Shown here: one piece after another, positions 7,072 through 14,848 of the stretch
How positions within the stretch are numbered: the stretch's first letter is position 1
Layout of the letters: each line of letters starts with the position of its first letter
Source of the DNA: Spirochaetaceae bacterium
GTDB lineage: Bacteria > Spirochaetota > Spirochaetia > Treponematales > Breznakiellaceae
Direction of reading: 5' to 3'
Assembly: GCA_031257135.1 (NCBI GenBank)
Contig: JAIRPH010000075.1
Span: 1 to 29,432 of the forward strand
DNA length: 29,432 nucleotides
Notes under the pieces: model-generated
What the model saw: the letters and a program-made list of their open reading frames with translations, nothing else
Databases searched by the model: none
Told to the model about the DNA's origin: nothing
Made by a program: the position numbers and the translations under genes

Positions 7072-8076
7072 ATGAAACGATGTATAATACTATTGGTAAG
7101 TTTATTGTCGGCGGCGGGGATGGTCCTGGCGCAGAATTCGGTTTCCGCGTATACCACGCTGGAAGAGCCTTTAGCTAAAGCCTTGTTTGGACAGTTCCAA
7201 AAAGAGACGGGTATTACCGTCAGTTTTGTGCGGCTCTCCGGCGGAGAGGCGGTCGCGCGAATGGAGGCTGAACAGTCGAATCCTCAAGCGTCGATTTGGG
7301 TCGGCGGAGTTGGACTGGATCACATTACCGCTAAGTCGAAAAATTTGACCGCCCCTTATCGATCAAGAGCCGCCGGAAATACGCCCCCGGAATTCAAGGA
7401 CCCTCAAGATTACTGGATAGGTCTTTATGTTGGTCCTCTAACGTTTGTTACCAACCTCGACCGGGCTAAGGCTCTTGGACTTACGCCCCCTGCAAGCTGG
7501 GCTGACCTCTTGAAGCCTCAATACAAGGGATATATCCGCATGGCGAACCCTAATATTTCCGGGACCGCTTACAATGTGCTTACCACCATCAGAACCATCA
7601 ATAACGGCAATGAAAACGCCGCCTTTGATTATCTCAAAAAATTGGACGCCAACGTCGATCAGTACGCCCGCTCCGGCTCTGCTCCGGGTAAAAGCGTCGC
7701 CACCGGGGAGATTCCCATCGCTATCGGCTACGCGCACGATCAGGTCAAGCTCAAAGCCGAAGGCGCCAATGTGGTGATAAACCCTCCCGCCGAAGGCACG
7801 GGCTATGAGCTTGCGTCAATGTCTCTCATTCGGGGCGGCAAGGATCAGGTCAACGCCCGGCGGCTCTACGATTGGATTCTCTCTTCTCCTAACGCTCAGA
7901 AGCTCTTTACCGATTGGTATCTCGTGCTGGTAGCGAAAGGCGCGGCGAAACATCCGCTTGCGCTCTCGCTGGAACAGATTAAAACTATCAAACAAGATAT
8001 GGTATGGGATGGAAATACGGACAATAAAAACCGATTGCTGGACCGCTGGAATAGGGAAATAGGGTCGAAACGATAA
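7072..8076 (+). CDS. ABC transporter substrate-binding protein, AfuA/FbpA-like (sugar phosphate more likely than iron)
   Basis: This 334-residue protein has a Sec signal peptide ending near MVLAQ. The fold signature is that of family-1 binding proteins of the ferric/AfuA group: SVSAYTTLEEPLAKAL, ISGTAYNVLTTI, GEIPIAIGYAHD. Ferric binders such as FbpA place two adjacent tyrosines at the pocket position. Here it reads GYAHD (H222, D223), and a glutamate (E246) follows 24 residues after the histidine. As I recall, AfuA contacts the sugar of hexose phosphates with H205, D206 and E229, which have the same spacing. An iron or phosphonate ligand is not excluded. It is followed after 3 bases by the permease gene. 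It is the first gene of a long plus-strand operon; its Shine-Dalgarno is weak. Confidence 0.8.
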   Translation: MKRCIILLVSLLSAAGMVLAQNSVSAYTTLEEPLAKALFGQFQKETGITVSFVRLSGGEAVARMEAEQSNPQASIWVGGVGLDHITAKSKNLTAPYRSRAAGNTPPEFKDPQDYWIGLYVGPLTFVTNLDRAKALGLTPPASWADLLKPQYKGYIRMANPNISGTAYNVLTTIRTINNGNENAAFDYLKKLDANVDQYARSGSAPGKSVATGEIPIAIGYAHDQVKLKAEGANVVINPPAEGTGYELASMSLIRGGKDQVNARRLYDWILSSPNAQKLFTDWYLVLVAKGAAKHPLALSLEQIKTIKQDMVWDGNTDNKNRLLDRWNREIGSKR

Positions 8077-8079
8077 CCC

Positions 8080-10278
8080 ATGGCAAAAAAGAAACTGCTG
8101 AAGCTGATTGCCGGGGCTTTGGTCTTTGCGGTCTGCGACATCTGGATATATACGTCTTTGTTAGGGGCTTTCCGGTCCTATTATGAGGCGAACAGTCTGA
8201 AAGAGATGACCCTCTTCGCCAGAACCGCGCCGGCGGATTCAGTCTATTACGAGGATTGGCTTGCGTCTCTGGGCGCGGAAATCGAAGGCGCCCGGGCTAT
8301 GATCCTCGGACTGGATGAAGACTGGAATTTTTCCCCCGCGGCTTCGGACCCGATTGCGGAAGCGATATGGAACGCCCACAAGGACAGCGAGGAATTTCAG
8401 CGAGGGCTTGAAAGCGTCTACTATCTCCTGCCCTATAAGATACCCAAGCCGGTGAAAATCCCGGACGGGTCAGCTTCTTCGGCGGTGTATCTCCTGCCTA
8501 TTCCGGATGAATCAGGGTATGACATTACCGGAGCGGTCCTTGTCGCCGCGCCGGAAGGAACCGCCGGGAAATTCGAGGGTCTTCTCTCAACCTTTGCGGT
8601 CCTTGCGTGGCTGATCTTCATTACCCTCTTTTCCGTCGCCCTTTTCGCCCGGGACCCTATCACAGGCTACGGGGTGATTTTTCTCTTCGGGTCCGCGGCG
8701 GCGTTTATCGCGTACCCTCTCTTTGAGGCGGTTCGGCTCACCTTTACCGAAAGCGGCGTATTTTCCCTTAATATATGGAAGAAAACCCTTTCTCCCCAAT
8801 ACCTCGTTCCGCTATGGGGATCGGTTAAGCTGGGAATCATTACCGCTACGGTTTCTACGCTGATCGGCTTCGCGTTCGCCTTTCTTACCGAGCGGACCGG
8901 CGTGCGGGGGAAAAAGCTCATAACCGCCCTGGGAACCATGCCGGTTATTTCGCCGCCTTTTTCCCTTACCTTGTCGATTATCCTCCTTTTCGGGAATAAC
9001 GGGCTGATTACCCATCAGCTTTTGAGAATTGATACCTTTTCGGTATACGGTCTCGGAGGGCTGGCGTTGGTGCAGACTATCGGGATGTTTCCCATCGCTT
9101 TTATGACGCTTTCCAGCGTGCTGAAATCCATCGATTCTACCGTTGAAGACGCCGCCCTAGACCTTCAGGCGTCCCGGCTGAGGACGTTCTTCACTATTAC
9201 TCTGCCCTTGTCTCTGCCCGGACTGCTTTCCGCGTGGCTTTTGGTATTTACCAATTCGCTGGCGGACTTTGCTAATCCTTTACTGCTTGCCGGGTCTTAC
9301 CGAGTGCTTTCGGTGGAAGCCTACATCGAATTTACCGGGAGGAGCAATCTTGGGGGAGGCGCGGCGTTATCCCTTCTCCTGCTCATGCCGACCCTCACCG
9401 CGTTTTTCGCCCAGCGGTACTGGGTGAACAAGAAGAGCGTCGTTACCGTTACGGGCAAGCCGTCAGTCCGGCTTGCGGAACTGGCGACGAAGCCGGTGCG
9501 TCTGGTTCTGACCGTCTTTGTAGGGGCTTGTCTGATATTCATTGCCGGGCTTTACGGGACGATTTTCGCCGGATGCTTCGTGAAGAACTGGGGCATCGAT
9601 TATTCTTTTACGCTGGCGAATATCGGGGAAGCCCTGTCAACGGGAAGACAGGCTCTCGAGAATACGGTGACCCTTGCGGTAATAGCCGCGCCTATTGCAG
9701 GAATTCTATCAATGGCCGCGGCGTTGATTGTGGTGCGCCGGAAATTCCCGGGGAAACGCCTGCTGGAAGTCCTTCTGATGACGCCCTTTGCGGTTCCGGG
9801 GACTCTGCTGGGCATATCGTATATTCTTGCGTTCAACAAACCTCCTCTGCTCATCGTGGGAACCGCGGCGATTATCGTCATCAACTACATTGTCCGGGAA
9901 CTCCCGGTGGGGCTTGAAACCGGCGCGGCGAGTCTCAGGCAGATTGATCCGTCTATTGAGGAAGCGGCGCAGGATTTAGGCGCGGATATGTCTAAGGTTT
10001 TTACGTCGATAGTCCTGCCTCTGATCCGCCCCAGTTTTCTTACCAGTATGTCCTATACCTTTGTCCGGTCCATGACTGCGGTAAGCGCGGTTATTTTTAT
10101 TATTTCCGCCCGGTGGTCTCATCTGACGGTACAGATATACAATTTTTCTGAAAATCTGCGGTTCGGTTTAGCAAGCGTTCTTTCGACCGCGCTGATTATT
10201 ATTGTGCTTGCCGCGTTCGGGATTATGCGGATAGCCGTTCGGGACAGGGGCTTAACCGAAAAGAGCGTCGTTAGGTAG
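8080..10278 (+). CDS. ABC transporter permease with two fused transmembrane domains and an N-terminal extracytoplasmic domain
   Basis: This 732-residue inner-membrane protein carries both permease halves of the import system. Two EAA-type coupling loops are visible: EDAALDLQASRLRTFFTITLP (about 356-376) and EEAAQDLGADMSKVFTSIVLP (about 626-647). These are the docking sites for the ATPase. In front of the first permease domain are a hydrophobic helix (about 8-30), a hydrophilic stretch of roughly 140 residues (30-170) and then two or three more helices (170-220). That stretch should lie outside the cytoplasmic membrane and may help receive the binding protein or sense ligand. Fused double permeases are normal for FbpB/AfuB. 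The gene lies between the binding protein (3-base gap) and the ATPase (5-base gap). Confidence 0.85.
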   Translation: MAKKKLLKLIAGALVFAVCDIWIYTSLLGAFRSYYEANSLKEMTLFARTAPADSVYYEDWLASLGAEIEGARAMILGLDEDWNFSPAASDPIAEAIWNAHKDSEEFQRGLESVYYLLPYKIPKPVKIPDGSASSAVYLLPIPDESGYDITGAVLVAAPEGTAGKFEGLLSTFAVLAWLIFITLFSVALFARDPITGYGVIFLFGSAAAFIAYPLFEAVRLTFTESGVFSLNIWKKTLSPQYLVPLWGSVKLGIITATVSTLIGFAFAFLTERTGVRGKKLITALGTMPVISPPFSLTLSIILLFGNNGLITHQLLRIDTFSVYGLGGLALVQTIGMFPIAFMTLSSVLKSIDSTVEDAALDLQASRLRTFFTITLPLSLPGLLSAWLLVFTNSLADFANPLLLAGSYRVLSVEAYIEFTGRSNLGGGAALSLLLLMPTLTAFFAQRYWVNKKSVVTVTGKPSVRLAELATKPVRLVLTVFVGACLIFIAGLYGTIFAGCFVKNWGIDYSFTLANIGEALSTGRQALENTVTLAVIAAPIAGILSMAAALIVVRRKFPGKRLLEVLLMTPFAVPGTLLGISYILAFNKPPLLIVGTAAIIVINYIVRELPVGLETGAASLRQIDPSIEEAAQDLGADMSKVFTSIVLPLIRPSFLTSMSYTFVRSMTAVSAVIFIISARWSHLTVQIYNFSENLRFGLASVLSTALIIIVLAAFGIMRIAVRDRGLTEKSVVR

Positions 10279-10283
10279 GAAGT

Positions 10284-11375
10284 ATGAAAACCAGCGTTTC
10301 TGTAACCCTCGAAGGGGTAACTAAAGTATTCAAAAATACCAAAGGCAGACCGGATGTGACTGCGGTTCACGCGTCGAATTTTACCGTGCAAGCCGGAAAT
10401 TTGGTAACTCTTTTAGGTCCGTCCGGGTGCGGCAAGACAACGACCCTCCGGATGATCGCAGGGTTTGAACTGCCTTCAGCGGGAAAGATTATGATCGGCA
10501 GTGAAGACGTTACGATGCTACCCCCGAATGTCCGGGACACGGCTACGGTATTTCAGAGCTACGGGCTGTTTCCCCACATGACCGTAGGGGAAAATGTAGC
10601 CTACGGGCTGAAACTGCGCCGGCGGTCCCAATCGGATATTGAGACGAAGGTAACGGAATTCCTCGCCATGGTGGGTTTGAAGGATTTGAAGGATCGGTCC
10701 CCGGGACAGCTTTCCGGCGGACAACAGCAGAGAGTCGCGCTTGCCCGGAGTCTTATTGTGGAGCCGTCGGTACTGCTCTTGGATGAACCGCTGTCTAATC
10801 TGGACGCTCTGCTTCGGGAGCAGATGCGGGTGGAGATTCGGCGGATTCAGAAAAGTTTAGGGATTACCGCGGTATACGTTACCCACGACCGGGTGGAAGC
10901 CATGAGCCTTTCGGATCAGGTGATTGTCATGCGGGACGGGGAGATTAAACAGATAGGGACTCCTCAAGAGATATACGAAGACCCGGTCTCGAAGTTCGTC
11001 GCGGGTTTTGTAGGAAAGGCGGCGTTTTTTCCGGCTGAACTGCTTGAGAAAACCGGTTCGGCTTGGCGGTGCCGGTTAGGGGGCAAGACGCTAGAGGTTC
11101 GGCGTTTTGCGGCGGATGTTGAAGCCGGAAGCCCCGCTTTGCTTACGGCGCGTCCAGAATCTCTGCGCCTCGCTGAACCGGGAGCCGGGTACATAGACGG
11201 GACGGTTCGGATGAATGTGTATTTGGGTCACAGCATTGAGACCTTTGTGGAAACCCCTTACGGAGAAGCGTTGATACAGATTGACGATCCTGCTTCTAAG
11301 CGGATTTTTCCAGAAGGCGGGGCGGTTTCCATTGATTTCAGCCCTGACCGAGTGCGGCTTTTGCGGGATAGGTAA
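10284..11375 (+). CDS. ABC transporter ATP-binding protein (FbpC/PotA type, with C-terminal TOBE-like region)
   Basis: This 363-residue ATPase has every expected motif: Walker A GPSGCGKT (45-52), Q-loop glutamine 91 in VFQSYGLFPHM, signature LSGGQQQR (143-150), Walker B VLLLDEP (163-169) and switch histidine 201 in VTHDRVEAMS. Residues about 240-363 form a TOBE-type regulatory and ligand-binding tail. It powers the importer encoded just upstream. GGAGGAGG lies between its stop codon and the next start, 9 bases on, so the large fusion protein is translated from the same message. Confidence 0.9.
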   Translation: MKTSVSVTLEGVTKVFKNTKGRPDVTAVHASNFTVQAGNLVTLLGPSGCGKTTTLRMIAGFELPSAGKIMIGSEDVTMLPPNVRDTATVFQSYGLFPHMTVGENVAYGLKLRRRSQSDIETKVTEFLAMVGLKDLKDRSPGQLSGGQQQRVALARSLIVEPSVLLLDEPLSNLDALLREQMRVEIRRIQKSLGITAVYVTHDRVEAMSLSDQVIVMRDGEIKQIGTPQEIYEDPVSKFVAGFVGKAAFFPAELLEKTGSAWRCRLGGKTLEVRRFAADVEAGSPALLTARPESLRLAEPGAGYIDGTVRMNVYLGHSIETFVETPYGEALIQIDDPASKRIFPEGGAVSIDFSPDRVRLLRDR

Positions 11376-11384
11376 GGAGGAGGC

Positions 11385-14300
11385 ATGTCTTTTAAAGCGG
11401 TTATATTCGATTTATTTTTTACGCTGGTTGATCCTCTCAGTTCGGTTTCCGAGGATGAAACGGAATACGCGGTTCTCGGCATGGACAAAGCGGATTTTGA
11501 AGCCCGGAACCGGAAAAACTACGACGTCCGGGCTTGCGGCAAGATTCGAGACCCTTACCTGATGATGGCGCACATCCTGCGAGGAATGGATGTTTCCCTT
11601 GATCTGCTCCGCCGGGCTACTGACGCCCGGCTTGAGCGGATTCGGCGGGCGTTGCATACGGTTAATCCTTCGTATCTTGCTCTGCTTAACCGGCTTCGGG
11701 AGCGCGGATTCAAAACCGGTCTGATCAGCAATGCGGACGTCGTTGACGTGTATCATTGGTCTAAGACGCCGCTTAAAACGTATTTTGACGCCGCCGTATT
11801 TTCTTACCATGTGAAACTGCTCAAGCCTGATCCCCGAATATATCGGCTTACGGCGGAACGCTTGGGAGTAAAGCCTGAGCAGTGTCTCTTTGTCGGCGAC
11901 GGAGGACACGAAGAACTCCGAGGCGCCCGGGACGCGGGGATGTTTACCGCGTTGACCACTGAACACAGGCGGCAGGACGCGGCGGAACGCGTCAAGCCCG
12001 ACGCGGATTACGCGATTGAAAAGCTGGAACAGATAGAAAATATTCTGGAAACGCAGAGTTCCGAAATCGAAGCGAAATCCCGTATGTTGGCGCTCTTTAC
12101 CTCTACCGAGCCGATAGAAAGCCTGAACATATCGCTCCACGCCCTTAACGCCCTTACCCGCGCAGGCATTACCACCGTAGGACAGATGATGCGTACCGAC
12201 AAACAGAGTTTAAAAAATATTAAACAGTTGGGATCGAAAAATGTTGCGGAAATTGTATTTTATCAAAAAAGGCTTAAAGAAGCTCACGAATGTCCCGATA
12301 CTGGAGGTACAGATACTATGCAGGAGTTTGAGAATCTATCTCTTAACGATCCGATAGAATCGGTGAATTTATCGGTTCGTTCAAGAAACGCCCTGAATTA
12401 CGCGGGCATAAACACGGTTAAAAAGATGCTGGATACCACCGCGCAGACCTTATACGGCATCAATAATTTAGGGAAAAAAAGCGTTGATGAAATAATCAAC
12501 CGGAAAGAGCAAATATTAAATTTCCTTTCGTACAAAGACCAGCATACGGTTGTGGGCGTTACGGAAAAACAGGAACGGATACAAAAGCTGACCGAAGAAT
12601 TCCAGAAAATACCGGCGGAACGTTTGGATAAACCTCTGTATCCGTATATAGCCGCGTATCACGGCATCGGCAGTAAATCTCTGTATGTTCTTTTTGAAGA
12701 AACTTTGAAGTCTCTTGCAAACATCGGGGAGCTTCCGTCGGCGTTTGAACAGGTCAGCCTTACCAACAAAGCGACCAATGATCTTCTGATCATTCTTGCC
12801 GTTCTATCGACGGATTTGCGGAACCTGATGCAGAATATACTGCACGCTATCTATACCAATCCTAAGAACAACCGCTTTCTGAACATTCTCCGGCAGAGAT
12901 ATAAGGGAATGACCCTACAGGAGATTGCGGATCAGAATAGCCTAACCAGAGAGCGCATCCGTCAGCTCCAGAGCAAAGGCATAGACAGTTTTCTCAAGCA
13001 GTTGAGCAACACGACCATCGATATTTTTGCGTTTATTAACGCAGAATATAACGGATGCAACATACTCACCCGTCAAGAAGCGCTTACCTATTTTGGCGCG
13101 ATGGAACATATAGAAATTATGCTGTATGTTTCTCAGATAGAAGACAACGTCAGCGATTTCTTCGCTTACAACAAACATTTCGATGTTTTTTATCATACCA
13201 CTATGATAAAAAACCTTGAGAGCATTATTGATAAGGTAGGAAATCTGCCGTATATCATTGAAAGCGTCCAAAAAGATAAGGTTCTCTCTAAGATAAGCGA
13301 TGCTTTAAACCTGCCTGTGAAGCTGGTGCAGATTGAGTTTAATCACATCTATACCATATCCGGCAAAGTGTATCACCGGGGAGCTTTGATACTGGAGCAG
13401 GTATACGATTATATTCTGGAGTCCTATTATCCAAACGGCATCAAACTGTATGACGACGCCACCATAGCCGCGTTCCGCGAAAAAGTCCTTGACGTGTGCG
13501 GTAATATAGAACTTCCGCAACATAACCGCGCTATTGACGCGCGGCTTGCGAATGTCGCTATTCTGTGCGGGCGAGGAACCTATATTCATCCTACGCATAT
13601 TAAGATCGACGCCGGTTTGATCGAAGATATCAGCGCTTTTATTAAAGATTCGTCCCGAGAAGTGTTTTCAATTAATGAAATATTTGAAATTTTCAAGGCG
13701 AAGCTGGCGGCTCATTCTAATATTCACAACCGATACTTTCTTCAGGGGATGCTCAAATATTATCTTGGGCATCAGTTCTTCTTTACCAGATATACCATCT
13801 CAAAAAAAGAGGGTACCAACCTTATCGAAGAGATAGAAGAATTTATCCGCATGAAAGGGGAGGTGCATAAATCCGAAATTTTCGAGGAATACGCGGGCAT
13901 TACCGATATTATGATCTCTATCAGAGTGAACAACAGCAAAAATCTGATAAATATCGGCAAAGGCTGGTATATTCATGTAAACCGCCTGCATATCGAAAAG
14001 AAAGACTATCGGATCAGAGACATCCTTGAAAACTATACTAAGGATATACCCATCTCTTCCCGGAAAGTGCTTGAAATGCTGTGGCTGTCTCATCCGGATT
14101 TTTTAAGCCGGAACAGCATCACTAACCACGAAAAACTGTTCAGTATCCTTCGGTATATGTTTGACGGAGAATTTATTTTTTCCAGACCCTATATCGCCCG
14201 GCTGGGAACCAAAGAATTCTCCTGCGTTGACGTGATTAAACAGCATCTCAAAGCATACCGCAAGATAAGCATACCGGAGCTAGTGGAACTATGCACCAAT

Positions 14301-14834
14301 CAGCAATTATATTTTTCATCGATCCGTACTTTGGTGCGGGATATGAAAGATATATTTTTGCGGATCGACGCTAAAACGCTGGTACAAATTGACGCCGAAC
14401 TCGGCGAAGATACCATCGTTGCAATCGCAAATAACATAATAGACCGCATGGCTTCCCCCGGATATGTCGCCGCCTCAAAGATAACGGATTATGGGGCATA
14501 TCCCAATATCGGATTCGACTGGAATGTTTTCCTGCTGAGAAGCGTCGTAGAGAAATATTTGACCGGCACCATTGATATCGTCGATATTTACTCTACCGAC
14601 ACGTATACGATGAACAGTATTTTTGTCGATCCCGTTCTCGAACCAGAGAATCACGAAGCGTTGATTCGCATAGTTCTTAAAGCGGAGCATAGCAGAAAAC
14701 CTTTTGCAACCGTAACCGGCGCGATTGATTGGCTTCAGGATCAGGGCTTATTGCTGGTTAATCCTCCAAAATTCTTACAGGACGGCAGTATCATTCAGAC
14801 TGACAATCAGGGAAATATAGTAATACGAGACTAA
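11385..14834 (+). CDS. Giant fusion: HAD-like hydrolase + two RNA-polymerase alpha-CTD-like domains + sigma-70 region-4-like HTH + winged-helix-like tail
   Basis: One uninterrupted 1149-residue frame. Residues 1-220 are a HAD-family hydrolase. Motif I is FDLFFTL (D9, with F11 where phosphatases usually have the second Asp), motif II ISN (S115), motif III KLLKPDP and motif IV GDGGHEE (D172). Residues 243-298 and 322-378 resemble the alpha-subunit C-terminal domain. The second keeps residues matching the E. coli DNA contacts R265, N268, G296, K298 and S299 (R332, N335, G363, K365, S366); the first has histidine in place of the arginine. Residues about 500-535 (LRQRYKGMTLQEIADQ, LTRERIRQL) look like sigma region 4. 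Residues 560-1149 hold several helix-helix-hairpin units. AGGAGG precedes the ATG. I know alpha-CTD/sigma-4 proteins as an uncharacterised group; the HAD fusion is new to me. It lies between the transporter and beta-mannosidase genes. A role as a DNA-binding regulator is inferred. Confidence 0.8.
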   Translation: MSFKAVIFDLFFTLVDPLSSVSEDETEYAVLGMDKADFEARNRKNYDVRACGKIRDPYLMMAHILRGMDVSLDLLRRATDARLERIRRALHTVNPSYLALLNRLRERGFKTGLISNADVVDVYHWSKTPLKTYFDAAVFSYHVKLLKPDPRIYRLTAERLGVKPEQCLFVGDGGHEELRGARDAGMFTALTTEHRRQDAAERVKPDADYAIEKLEQIENILETQSSEIEAKSRMLALFTSTEPIESLNISLHALNALTRAGITTVGQMMRTDKQSLKNIKQLGSKNVAEIVFYQKRLKEAHECPDTGGTDTMQEFENLSLNDPIESVNLSVRSRNALNYAGINTVKKMLDTTAQTLYGINNLGKKSVDEIINRKEQILNFLSYKDQHTVVGVTEKQERIQKLTEEFQKIPAERLDKPLYPYIAAYHGIGSKSLYVLFEETLKSLANIGELPSAFEQVSLTNKATNDLLIILAVLSTDLRNLMQNILHAIYTNPKNNRFLNILRQRYKGMTLQEIADQNSLTRERIRQLQSKGIDSFLKQLSNTTIDIFAFINAEYNGCNILTRQEALTYFGAMEHIEIMLYVSQIEDNVSDFFAYNKHFDVFYHTTMIKNLESIIDKVGNLPYIIESVQKDKVLSKISDALNLPVKLVQIEFNHIYTISGKVYHRGALILEQVYDYILESYYPNGIKLYDDATIAAFREKVLDVCGNIELPQHNRAIDARLANVAILCGRGTYIHPTHIKIDAGLIEDISAFIKDSSREVFSINEIFEIFKAKLAAHSNIHNRYFLQGMLKYYLGHQFFFTRYTISKKEGTNLIEEIEEFIRMKGEVHKSEIFEEYAGITDIMISIRVNNSKNLINIGKGWYIHVNRLHIEKKDYRIRDILENYTKDIPISSRKVLEMLWLSHPDFLSRNSITNHEKLFSILRYMFDGEFIFSRPYIARLGTKEFSCVDVIKQHLKAYRKISIPELVELCTNQQLYFSSIRTLVRDMKDIFLRIDAKTLVQIDAELGEDTIVAIANNIIDRMASPGYVAASKITDYGAYPNIGFDWNVFLLRSVVEKYLTGTIDIVDIYSTDTYTMNSIFVDPVLEPENHEALIRIVLKAEHSRKPFATVTGAIDWLQDQGLLLVNPPKFLQDGSIIQTDNQGNIVIRD

Positions 14835-14848
14835 TATAAGGATGCAAT

